From the NCBI GenBank assembly GCA_946902875.1, contig OX336338.1:9167971-9231970 (forward strand): 64,000 bases of DNA. Direction: 5' to 3'. The DNA is from Nematopogon swammerdamellus. Lineage: Eukaryota > Arthropoda > Insecta > Lepidoptera > Adelidae. Within the stretch, counting starts at the first letter, position 1. Every line of letters begins with the position of its first letter. Below the pieces are notes generated by a model. It was not told the origin of the DNA and did not search any database. It was given only the letters and a program-made list of their open reading frames with translations. The translations under genes were made by a program, and so were the position numbers. Positions 55,202 to 64,000 of this stretch are shown piece after piece.

Positions 55202-55891
55202 ATGTCTACCTATATGCTACTTTGTTGCCTCAAACTTTGTAATACGATATATACAACTGCAACTATCCTCTTAAAGATAGAATGTGAACGATACTATGCC
55301 TATTACAACTACAAATACTATAAATGTGTCTTACCTATAAACGTGTCTTACCTACTTATAATTCCACTTCTATATGTTAGCCTTATAAACTTATTACTTA
55401 TAAATGTGTCTCATCTACATATAATCTCACTTCTATCTGTAAGTCTTATAAATGTGTATTACCTACTTATACTCTTGCTTCTCTCTGTAAGTCTACAAAC
55501 AACAAAAATGATGGTTTTTCTGATCTATTATTTAGCTATTAAAAAAATATCTCATACTGGTCTCCTCGCTCTTAACATGTGTTATGCCTACAATGTCGCA
55601 AGAAAATATGAAAATCTAGGGATGTATTGTGTACTATTGAAAACTAAAATTGTAGTTTGTTGTGATCCACTATTATTAAACAATGCTAACATGTTGAACT
55701 TCGGCAAGTTATGCGATGAATCACGGAATGAAAAATCACCTAAATATAAATGTGTTTTAGGGCTATTCTGTAATCCCTCCGCTTTGTCTATCATTACATA
55801 CGCCACATACACCATGTCAGCGCACTGGTACTTGCAAGTACTGCAACACCTAATACTTATGTACCCCATACGCTTGAGATGTCATCCTTAG
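55202..55891 (+). CDS. Third ORF in spacer, hydrophobic repeat protein (putative)
   Basis: This frame is open from within ORF1 (ATG at 54,974) through the whole spacer to a stop at 55,889-55,891. The first ATG after the ORF1 stop is at 55,202, giving 229 residues. It is rich in Leu, Ile, Tyr and Cys, with three tandem hydrophobic segments (NVSYLLIIPLLYVSLIN; NVSHLHIISLLSVSLIN; NVYYLLILLLLSVSL). The stop overlaps the ORF2 start by 13 nt, an arrangement compatible with reinitiation. No known family recognised. It may be non-coding spacer that stays open because of its 48 bp repeats. Confidence 0.35.
   Translation: MSTYMLLCCLKLCNTIYTTATILLKIECERYYAYYNYKYYKCVLPINVSYLLIIPLLYVSLINLLLINVSHLHIISLLSVSLINVYYLLILLLLSVSLQTTKMMVFLIYYLAIKKISHTGLLALNMCYAYNVARKYENLGMYCVLLKTKIVVCCDPLLLNNANMLNFGKLCDESRNEKSPKYKCVLGLFCNPSALSIITYATYTMSAHWYLQVLQHLILMYPIRLRCHP
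55337..55494 (+). repeat. 48 bp tandem repeat in spacer, 3 units
   Basis: Units start TATAAA(C/T)GTGTCTTACC-like and end TATCTGTAAGTCT-like. Unit spacings are 63 and about 47-48 bp, essentially whole codons. Confidence 0.75.
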
Positions 55892-58839
55892 AAAACACTG
55901 ATGAGCTATACTTAGATATTGATACCGTAGCGAATGGTGCACTGCACGTGGTGGACGATCCGTCAATGTGTAAAAAATATTTATTGGATAATAAGGGGTT
56001 ATCTATACTACATATAAACATTCGAAGCATAAATGCTAATTATGATTCCTTTACTGTATTTCTGAAACAAGCAGGATTTAATTTTGATATTATAGCACTT
56101 TCTGAATGTTGGATCGATCAATATTATACACCTAAAAATCTAGTTGGATACGACAACTATAACACTAAAGTAAATCTTAATCAAAATGATGGTGTCGTTG
56201 TATACACTAGATCACACTTAAATGCAATTGTTACTGAAACACAAGTGAGTGGAGCCAGCTGTCTACGCATAAGCATCTCCGGAAAAATATTGATTTATTG
56301 CTTGTACAGGTCACCATCTGTGACAAATACGGACGAATTCCTGATGTCACTTGACTCCGCTCTCAGCGATTCTGCGAATATTCCTTGTGTAGCTGTAGTG
56401 GGAGACATAAATATAGATATCAAGGGAAACAATAACGACCGAAAATGTGACAACTACTTGTGCTTGATGTCAGAGCATGGATTAACTGCCGCTATTAACC
56501 AACCTACTCGCTTGAATAATTGTCTAGATCACATCATGATTAAGTCAAGGGGTGCTTACACCGCCGTTATCTGTCATACTGCAATAACTGACCATTTTCC
56601 AGTTATGGCAAGTATAACTGACAATCCTATCTTAAACAAAGTAAATAAACATAAAACATTTAATAAAATAAACTATGAAGCATTAGGAAATGATTTAAAA
56701 AATACAGACTGGTCACCTCTATACAATATTTTGAACACCAATTCTTCAGCAGACTACTTCTGCGACGTACTCAATGAAAACATAAAAACAAACACTAAAC
56801 TATGTACAGTACGCAAAAAAATTCTAAAAAGCTGGATCACAGTGGGTCTACTTAAATGTATTAAAAAAAGAGACAAACTACATAAAAAAACCAGGTCGGA
56901 CCCATGCAACGTTGAATTACAAAGACAGTACAAAATATATAGGAACACATGCAAAAAAGCTATCAAAACAGCAAGGCAACTGCACTACCAAAAGGAGTTA
57001 GAACAGAATAATAAGAACCCCAAGAAAACTTGGGAGATTATTAAAGATATTGCTCATATAAAAAACACAAAAGATTCTAAGCTATTGCAGCTTTTGGCGG
57101 AGACCGGTGGTGGCGGCAACCCTTTGGATAGGATAAACGAGCACTTTGTAACAGTAGGTCAAAACCTGGCCAACAGAACCATTAATGACCTAGATACTAC
57201 TGAAGAAAATCTAACAAATAACATGTCTACAGAACATTGGTTCCAGCGCTCATTCTTCTTCTATCCTACTAACGAGCTTGAAGTAGATAAAATAATTGAA
57301 CAACTAAATAACAGAAGTGCCCCTGGAGCTGATTCAATAACTCCAATATGTCTAAAGTCCATTAAATCACATATAGTGAAACCTTTATCATACATATACA
57401 ACATGAGCATGTGTACGGGTGTATTTCCCAAAGCGTACAAAGAGGCAATAGTATGTCCTATATATAAGGGTGGTGACAGCTCTATTCTAACTAATTATAG
57501 ACCAATATCACTTCTAAGCACTCTTTCTAAAATTTTTGAGAAATTAATTGCAAAGAGGTTAGTATCATACCTTGAAAATAACTCCCTTTACTCTAACAAT
57601 CAATTCGGCTTCCGGGCATCTAGATCCACAGAAGATGCAGTGTCGGAACTTACAGGGCATGTTACTAAAGAACTTGATAACGGCAACCTATGTATAGGAG
57701 TATTTCTTGATCTTGCTAAAGCTTTCGACACGGTGTCTATTCCAATATTGTTAAAAAAACTAGAAATCATTGGTATTCGCGGTGTTGCTCTGTCCTGGTT
57801 CCAAGATTATCTTACTAGCAGAGTTCAAAGAGTTAGGGCAAACAGTGAACTGAGCGAACCACGAAAGTGTACTTATGGCGTTCCTCAAGGCAGCGTACTG
57901 GGGCCCTTATTGTTTTTGATATATATTAATAACCTTTGCAACCTCAGCCTACCAAATGCTAAAATATTAACATTTGCCGATGACACAGCTATAATTTTTA
58001 CTGGAAGAGATTGGCAGAGTGTTAAAAAGGATGCTGAAAATGGGTTAAGAGTTATAAAGACCTGGCTTGAAAATAACTTACTAACACTCAATGCTTCCAA
58101 AACTAAGTATTTATGCTTCACAATAGATAAACGGAAACAACCGGATTGCAATTTCACTATTCAGCTTCACAAGTGTAAACAAAATAATTCATGCAACTGC
58201 GAGACTCTCGAAAGAGTATCAGTTATTAAATATCTTGGAATTATGGTAGATCAACATCTTTGCTGGAAGCAACACATCGGTGCTCTGACATCACGTATAA
58301 GACGATTGATCTATTTTTTCAAAACAGCTCGTAGTGTCCTTGGACTAAATCTACTTAAATGTGTATATTATGCTTTGTGTCAATCTCTACTATTGTACTG
58401 TATAACTATTTGGGGTGGGGCTGCTGAATGCAATATTATAGCTTTAGAAAGAGCTCACAGAGCAGTTCTCAGAGTTATGCTCGGTAAACCCTATCGTTTC
58501 CCAACTGAAAAATTATATCGGGAATGTAAATTTCTCTCCCTTCGGCAATTATTTATTAAAGCAGTACTAGAAAAGTATCACAAAATTGGAAATCCAATGG
58601 AGTATGCAACACACAAACACCAAACGAGAAGTAAAATTCACAAAAATATTAAAGTCCCCACTGTTAGTACTAGCTTTGCCCAAAAATGTCATACATTTAT
58701 CGGACCCTACTTGACCAATAAATTAGATTATCCTATTAGAAAAATTGCTAAAAAATATCTATTTAAAAAACAAATATATTCCTGGCTACTAACTATTGGA
58801 CTTAAAAAATCAAATGAACTATTGAACATAATGGTGTAG
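55879..58839 (+). CDS. Retrotransposon ORF2: APE endonuclease and reverse transcriptase
   Basis: 986 residues. The endonuclease (about 38-245) has LHINIRSI, SECW (E76), YRSPS, GDINID (about 175) and TDHFP (D238, H239). The RT (about 500-780) has NYRPISLLS (about 538), NQFGFRASRST, FLDLAKAFDTV (catalytic Asp), YGVPQGSVLGPLLF and FADD (699-702). After the RT come LNASKTKYLCF, KYLGIMVD and a C-terminal thumb-like region with LLYCITIWGG and RAHRAVLRVMLG. No RNase H domain. All catalytic residues are present, so the enzyme is predicted to nick target DNA and prime reverse transcription there. Start chosen at the first ATG of the frame after ORF1. Confidence 0.93.
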   Translation: MSSLENTDELYLDIDTVANGALHVVDDPSMCKKYLLDNKGLSILHINIRSINANYDSFTVFLKQAGFNFDIIALSECWIDQYYTPKNLVGYDNYNTKVNLNQNDGVVVYTRSHLNAIVTETQVSGASCLRISISGKILIYCLYRSPSVTNTDEFLMSLDSALSDSANIPCVAVVGDINIDIKGNNNDRKCDNYLCLMSEHGLTAAINQPTRLNNCLDHIMIKSRGAYTAVICHTAITDHFPVMASITDNPILNKVNKHKTFNKINYEALGNDLKNTDWSPLYNILNTNSSADYFCDVLNENIKTNTKLCTVRKKILKSWITVGLLKCIKKRDKLHKKTRSDPCNVELQRQYKIYRNTCKKAIKTARQLHYQKELEQNNKNPKKTWEIIKDIAHIKNTKDSKLLQLLAETGGGGNPLDRINEHFVTVGQNLANRTINDLDTTEENLTNNMSTEHWFQRSFFFYPTNELEVDKIIEQLNNRSAPGADSITPICLKSIKSHIVKPLSYIYNMSMCTGVFPKAYKEAIVCPIYKGGDSSILTNYRPISLLSTLSKIFEKLIAKRLVSYLENNSLYSNNQFGFRASRSTEDAVSELTGHVTKELDNGNLCIGVFLDLAKAFDTVSIPILLKKLEIIGIRGVALSWFQDYLTSRVQRVRANSELSEPRKCTYGVPQGSVLGPLLFLIYINNLCNLSLPNAKILTFADDTAIIFTGRDWQSVKKDAENGLRVIKTWLENNLLTLNASKTKYLCFTIDKRKQPDCNFTIQLHKCKQNNSCNCETLERVSVIKYLGIMVDQHLCWKQHIGALTSRIRRLIYFFKTARSVLGLNLLKCVYYALCQSLLLYCITIWGGAAECNIIALERAHRAVLRVMLGKPYRFPTEKLYRECKFLSLRQLFIKAVLEKYHKIGNPMEYATHKHQTRSKIHKNIKVPTVSTSFAQKCHTFIGPYLTNKLDYPIRKIAKKYLFKKQIYSWLLTIGLKKSNELLNIMV

Positions 58840-59100
58840 TGATGGTGGAAAGTATACTTATAAGACTGAATACTTAGGATAGGTACACAGGTACTGGCTG
58901 AGAAAGTAAAATAAAAAATTTGTAAACTTCATTTTCTAAATGTATTTCTTTAAGTATTTTTTTTTTCTTCTCTTTAATCTGTTGACAGCTACCTGCCCCC
59001 TGCAAGACAGCTCACGCTAGTGCAGAGGGCAGGGGTTGATACTAAACATGTACAATGTAAAAACATTTATACAAATAAACATCTTTATCTTATCTTTATC

Positions 59101-59336
59101 TAACTCTTGAACCGATAATCCGAATTCGATGAAACGTAGTACACGCACATTTAATTATACGGGACACAGGATAGGCCAGGATAATAAAATTCAGTTCCGG
59201 TTACGCTAAGATGTGGCTGTCATACAAACCGAATTGTTTCGCCCGGTGAAATAAAGGTACCTACGGTAGCGGGCTTACTTATTTTCTTCTTTTTAAATAC
59301 GAATTTTACGCGAGCCAAGCTGCGGGCAAAAGCTAT
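59101..59336 (+). mobile_element. Right part of Helitron-like repeat split by LINE
   Basis: TAACTCTTGAACCGATAATC onward matches 40,812-41,035, ending GCGGGCAAAAGCTAT where the other copy has CTAG. Confidence 0.75.
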
Positions 59337-60665
59337 TTCAAATATATATAGGTATGTACTTAGCAATGCGCAATATGATTTTTATATACACAGGGACTTT
59401 ATTATTAGGCTGATTTATTGCAAAATTAAAGTAGTTTATCCAGTCTAGCTTATTCCCTGCAACGGTTTCGTGTGTGTTCTTTCACATGCTTTCTGTGAAA
59501 TATTGTGTTTTGAACACCAACCAAACCTCTCGCATAAGAGACGCTAGTTTAACAGTCGCTACTGTACGTACGCATCAATGTGTCGCCTACTGTTTACATC
59601 ACTGCTTACATTACAACATTGTTGAACATGAACACATTTGAGGAGATACATATGGAAAGATTTGTTCACCGGGCTGGTGAACAAATCAAAATAAGGAATA
59701 AAAAATAAATTTCATTTCAGCCAGTTTAACTTTTCAGTTTTATCAGCCTACTCGTTAGGAGGGGAATATATCGCCGGACCAAGCAACAGCTCAACGTACC
59801 AACAGTAAACTTTTTATTGCCAGAATGAAACTTTTCTAAAATATTTCCGTTAAATATTTCTCTCGCTAAAGTGACCGAGATGTAGCAAAAGGAACGCGAA
59901 GAGTTCGCCAAATTTTTTGGATATGTAGGATACTTACATTGTGGGACTGTGGCAAATAAAAAACACCGAATTGCACCGATTTGGTTGAAAACCAACAAAT
60001 ACATACATAAAAACAGAACATTATTTTTACGAGTATCAGCCACCACTCTCAGCGACAGAGCTCGTAGTTTTTTTAACACGAACAAACTTTTCCTAGAGGC
60101 ACGCTGGCGCGTAACGTAATGGTCAGAGGGCTGATCTCTGCAAATGGGGTTCGGAACGCGGGCGCGGGGGCGTGAAGGTGTGATGAAAACATCAGTTCTC
60201 GAATTTTCAATAAATGTATAGCTATATATTAGTGACTCCAGCCCGCCCATGAGCAAACCTGCATCCTATGGTGTTGTTTCGTTCGTACCTCTCTATATAT
60301 ACCCTCGCCGATTTATCCATATCTGTATACTAGCACGCACGATTATTGCATGTTCTTCGTTATATTATGTCGTCGCCGCCTGCTCTTGTGATATTTTGAT
60401 TAACGTGCGATTCCTGAGTTCGCAGGATTATTGCTGATACGTCACCCTTGATAAAAAAAAAAACTATACATATCTAGCTATCAATATTTCGCTTACGCGT
60501 ACCGTACTACTACTGGGTTGTTAAATTTCAATTGTTTATTCCCATAGGAACACGCTATCACAACAATATTAAATTGATATTACATACATATTCTGCACGG
60601 TTCGTCATTAATGTTTTATCCCGATCAGCAGTGCAAACTATAACGAGGTCGAGGAACTGTTTGAA
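59337..60665. other. No gene recognised; one perfect hairpin
   Basis: 59,659-59,687 is GATTTGTTCACC with its exact inverse around a 5 nt loop. The minus-strand frame at 59,726-60,256 (176 codons) shows no motif or codon bias that I can support. 60,100-60,160 is weakly tRNA-SINE-like. Confidence 0.4.
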
Positions 60666-60671
60666 GCCTTA

Positions 60672-61290
60672 GGGCTCCCCCACACAGGTGCGTTATTATC
60701 GGTCGAAATTATCGCAATGTGATATTGCGTTAATGCGTTACGCGTTATATCCACACAGCTGCGTTTTTATCGTACTACTCCTATGGTCTGTTCCAAACAA
60801 ACCTGGATAAAAGTTCATTCACATCACACCGGACTACCAATGTACGCGATATTTGCAAACAATAATTTACAAAACTATGAGATTTATCGCAAAATTCGTT
60901 ACGCTTACGTCTCGTCGAGCGTCTCGTAGTACGAGTAGAAGGGGGTTGAACGCACGGCGCACGAGTCAGGTCAGTCAGGTGTATATTGCGGTGTGAATAT
61001 TGTGTTAGATGTTGGGTCAATGACTTTTTATCCAGGTTTATTTGGAACAGACTATAACAGCGTTATTAATGCAGCCGTTAAGCACGATCGTATGCGTCCT
61101 ACCTAATACAAAATGCACTAAGAACAAATATCGCAATATCGTAATAACGCAATAACCCTGCGTTCTGTCGATATTATCGCAGCAGTGTGTAAGAACGCAT
61201 GCGTCCACATACAATCTGTACTGAAAACAGATATCGCAATAACGCATTGCGATAATATCGACCGTTGTAACGCACCTATGTGGCCTTTAT
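60672..61290. mobile_element. MITE with TATCGCAAT-rich inverted ends
   Basis: The left end CACACAGGTGCGTTATTATC mirrors the right (TAACGCACCTATGTGG). Many TATCGCAAT/ATTGCGATA motifs in both orientations. Interrupted at 60,785-61,055 by another element. Confidence 0.65.
60785..61055. mobile_element. Nested MITE (GTCTGTTCCAAA ends)
   Basis: GGTCTGTTCCAAACAAACCT, then GGATAAAA at the left and the inverse TTTTTATCCAGG and TTTATTTGGAACAGAC at the right; about 30 bp terminal inverted repeats, no ORF. Confidence 0.75.
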
Positions 61291-61411
61291 ACAGCATGTA
61301 TACCCAGGACCCAGACACACCAACCACCCACCCGGCTATGATCACAGGAACCTACATAAAGACGGCTTGGTGGCGATTTTTGTCTGTCACATATAGTATT
61401 AGATCCTAAGC

Positions 61412-61468
61412 GGTCTGAACTATCTTCAAGTATGTCCAGGACGGACCTACTTGAAGACAGTTTAGACC
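61412..61468. repeat. 26 bp-arm hairpin
   Basis: GGTCTGAACTATCTTCAAGT and its inverse (ACTTGAAGACAGTTTAGACC) face each other over a 5 nt loop; about 23 of 26 positions pair. Confidence 0.75.
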
Positions 61469-61679
61469 AGATGTTCAACTAGTGTAGAGCGACGGTTGAC
61501 CAAACGGTCCCACTTACTTTTTATTTTGATCGGGATTGTGTCCGGAATATACAAAGGTATGTACATAATATACCTATATTCAGTATTTATGAATTGTCGC
61601 TAATGCACTCGCGGAAAAACCGCCAAGTGCTCGCGTAGACAGTCATAGGATTGCATAGAGCGATGCACAGATAGGCGAT

Positions 61680-61973
61680 GTGGTTGCATGCGGAAGTTTT
61701 CCGGCGCCGAAGGTCGCAGGGAGCGCGGGGCGGGGCGGGGCGCGGTGGGCGGCGCGGCGCGTAGGCGACGCCATCCATGCGCCGCGCCGCCGCGCCGCTC
61801 CTCCAGTGGAGCATTGTGGCAACGCGCGCGGGCCGTTACGCACGAGCTTGTCACTCGTCTGGCGGACAGTGCAAGCTTGGCTCACCCCTGGCCGGCGGAC
61901 AGTGCAAGCCAGCTTCGGTCAGTGTAGATAGTGGCAGCCGGCTTCAGTCAGGCTCGCTGGAGGCGCGTACGCA
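61680..61973 (+). promoter_or_regulatory. GC-rich promoter and leader of right-hand gene
   Basis: 61,700-61,830 is strongly CpG-rich. Initiator-like GGTCAGTGTAG (about 61,919) and CTTCAGTCAGG (about 61,944) lie 30-55 bp before the ATG. GGCGGACAGTGCAAGC is repeated twice (61,860; 61,894). The ORFs over the island are artefacts. Confidence 0.5.
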
Positions 61974-62137
61974 ATGGAACAGGAGTACGGGATCTACGGT
62001 CCCGACGCGAACTACGTGACGCCGTACGATCCGCAGCTGCCGCTGCTGATGCCGCCGCCGCAGCATCTGCACGAGATGCAGCCTCCGCTGCAGCAGCACT
62101 ATGCACTCAATGGACACCTCAGTGACTACCATCAGAG
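61974..62137 (+). CDS. First coding exon, Pro/Gln/His-rich protein (partial)
   Basis: ATG at 61,974 opens 54 codons plus 2 nt to donor CAGAG|GTAGGA. The peptide begins MEQEYGIYGPDANYVTPYD, then PQLPLLMPPPQHLHEMQPPL and QQHYALNGHLSDYHQ: a low-complexity, unstructured N-terminus like those of transcription regulators. Codon use is GC-rich, unlike the flanks, and a CpG island with initiators lies directly upstream. The gene continues to the right; no further exon was found by eye before 64,000. Identity unknown. Confidence 0.6.
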
Positions 62138-62439
62138 GTAGGATGAGGATGTTGATATCTGCCGGGACTACGATTTGCGTTGGCACTCGCATTAATTGCA
62201 TTTTTAAATTTTATTGTCATGAGGAATCATCGTCCAGGCGTACGATGAAAGCCAGTTATACCGTGAACCTGTTGAAACGTAGTGCCGTGCCAAGGTGCAT
62301 CTGCTAATTATTTCCATAGTCGCTTCGGTCGTTTTAAAATAAATTCGGAATGTAGCTTCCGGTTGGGGGATAACTACCTACGCAATCTTAGGAAGTGGGG
62401 TTCTTCAAATCACTCTATTTTGAATTCAAGTCTAACATT

Positions 62440-62750
62440 CAAGTGGGTGACCGCTCGACCGTTCGAGGCTGACCGTGGTTCGGATTCCACGTTTGTCAAC
62501 TATAGATCCCTTCCCTTCTTACCTTACCAAGTGGTAGGGTTTAACCCGCCCGGGTTGGTACCACCGAACTGAATGAAAAGTCTGTTGAAACGGCTATGTA
62601 AATAGTTCGTGTTTTTCGTCTAGTTCAGTGTAGCCGGCACGACCGAAGGTAAGCACTGACATGGCACCTATTTTACCATAGTATTATGGGCTGACATCGC
62701 GGATGTACTAGGTGTTGTAGCCAACCGTGTCAGTTTTCATAAAAATAAAA
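62440..62750 (+). repeat. 5S-headed SINE, 5'-truncated
   Basis: Begins at box C (AAGTGGGTGACCGCTCGACC), then GGTTCGGATTCC, the body, and a CATAAAAATAAAAAAA tail. It lies in the intron after the 61,974 exon, same strand. Confidence 0.7.
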
Positions 62751-64000
62751 AAAGGTACGGCATTGTTTGATTGAGTATCTGTTAGTGTCGCCGCAATATA
62801 TTAGTTAAAAGTGCACAATAATAATTATTAATGGGATTTATATACATAATATTATTATTTAATCACATAATCCCTCTCAAGGCTTACGCGTGCTAGCGGC
62901 GCTACATAAATTGCCTAAATATGTAAATATGCCAAACGTACGATTTTTATTTACTCGGATTGGAGTTCACTATGCGGTTTTTACTGTGAGCTAGGAAGTG
63001 CAATCATTCTAAGCAAAAAATTAATAAAATATATATTGAACATGACCTGATACACCCGGGATTCAACCCATTAAACCTGTTTCCGGCCGGAATCATTCGC
63101 CATTCCAGCCTAACTATATGGCAGGAAAGAGACACGATTGTTTTCAATAAATTACTAAAATTGTGCTAATTCAATTGAGTTTGTCAAACTGGCGAAGCCC
63201 CCTTGCCCTATTCACACACACCCTTCCGAGCGCTACGAATGCACCGCTGAGGATGTGAAAACGCACGGGTAGGTCTTGATAGAGCATGCGCCAACCGCTA
63301 CGGCTGGTGGGTCGCTAAATATAGCTGATTTCGATGTTAATTATTTAGAATGTATTCTTTTAGATATTTAAATCGATATAGGTGCCGTAATTCAGATCGA
63401 AATATTGCACTTAAGTATTATTATAATAGACATATCAAAAAACAACAAATATGTACATATACATAATATAAATACAAACATTTTGGAGTCTCATTTCAAA
63501 ATCTTTGCATATTATATATTATATGCTATTAAACAATTATAAATAAAACAAAATGTTAATACCAATACTTAACTGCTCCAAAGTATAACTAAGAAACAAT
63601 ATAATAAATTAAATTCTATATCGTCTTCTCAGTGATAAACGGGTGTATTCGGTAATTTAAAACAAACCTAAAACTGGCGGTAAAACCATGAAAAGCTTCG
63701 GCTTCGACCGATATGACCTTTACCTCTGAAACAATGTTTTCTTTCCTTGACATAGCGTAGGTAGCTTGACGTAGCACGACTCTCGCCCGAGTCCGCCCGA
63801 CTTGCCCCGGTTGTCGGCGAAGGTAAGTGTTTTTTTTTCTCAAGTTTATGAAGTTGGATTTTTTATGGTATCTTCCTCAGCGTAACTTACCTAGAGATCC
63901 GTCTCCATCACTCCTGTGATCTGCAACCCAGTTTGGGAGACATTTTCATGGAAAGTTCATCCTTGCAGCACTCGAAATTTCTGGTTTCTATAGGCTAGTA
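62751..64000. other. Presumed intron; no exon recognised
   Basis: AT-rich. On the minus strand 63,115-63,050 has a weak tRNA-like box B (GGTTGAATCCCGG). The minus-strand ORF at 63,616-63,843 has no motif. Confidence 0.35.

Larger units (their letters stand above)
53884..59100 (+). mobile_element. Full-length non-LTR retrotransposon, apparently intact (about 5.2 kb)
   Basis: Both ends are fixed by the interrupted host repeat. The 5' leader is 144 bp, then ORF1, a 717 bp spacer with its own open frame, ORF2, a 260 bp 3' UTR, and a short tandem tail (ATCTTTATCTTATCTTTATC). The APE-type endonuclease and RT of ORF2 and the PHD finger of ORF1 place it in the CR1/Jockey supergroup (CR1-, L2- or Daphne-like). 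No stop or frameshift was seen in either main ORF, so the copy may be young. Confidence 0.85.

Noticed and set aside
59726..60256. 176-codon minus-strand ORF
   Set aside because: Long for the region but no domain, signal peptide or codon pattern I could support.
61587..61931. Six overlapping ORFs over the CG-rich island
   Set aside because: Stop-poor GC-rich sequence; mutually overlapping on both strands with no motif.

Overview
This window is eukaryotic nuclear DNA, very probably from a moth or butterfly. It has no operons or compact gene runs. It is AT-rich and packed with transposable elements of types typical of Lepidoptera: Helitron-type elements that begin TC and end CTAG at A|T sites with a GCGGGC-type tail, a dispersed repeat with the core CAAGTGCGAGTCGGACTCGC, hairpin elements starting ACCGACTTC, and many LINE remnants. 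Introns have GT/AG borders and promoters carry arthropod-type initiators (CAGT).

Layout. 1-941 (minus) is the open N-terminal part of a LINE reverse transcriptase with an N-terminal zinc finger, running off the left edge. 1-13 kb holds Helitron pieces, SINE copies and TA-flanked MITEs. 13.4-16.1 kb is a 2.4 kb inverted repeat whose arms carry a 5S-rRNA-headed SINE and whose spacer carries an exon-like ORF. 17.9-20.4 kb is a graveyard of LINE C-termini. 21.6-26.2 kb is the best host gene, a three-exon gene for a secreted Trp/Lys-repeat protein of about 325 residues with a signal peptide and a furin-type RVKR site. 28.4-31.1 kb and 45.3-47.4 kb carry two near-identical 2.1-2.3 kb Helitrons; the first interrupts a LINE reading frame that closes up exactly when the element is removed. 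36.7-39.4 kb has two candidate exons of an unidentified host gene, with an RNase H LINE pseudogene in the intron. 43-44.3 kb is a cluster of SINEs. 53.9-59.1 kb is a complete, apparently intact non-LTR retrotransposon (PHD-finger ORF1, endonuclease-RT ORF2, and a third membrane-like ORF bridging the spacer), inserted into an older Helitron-like repeat. 60.6-61.3 kb is a MITE inside a MITE. 61.7-62.1 kb is a GC-rich promoter and first coding exon of a gene that continues to the right.

How it fits together. Only the Trp/Lys gene, the 61,974 exon and possibly the 36,740/39,321 exons look like host coding sequence; the rest is layered mobile DNA. The three points most worth pursuing are the third ORF of the intact retrotransposon, the 5S-headed SINE family that shares its body with copies carrying a different head, and the Trp/Lys gene. 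No CRISPR arrays, bacterial genes or functional tRNA/rRNA genes were seen. Boundaries of degenerate repeats are approximate because no alignment tool was available.
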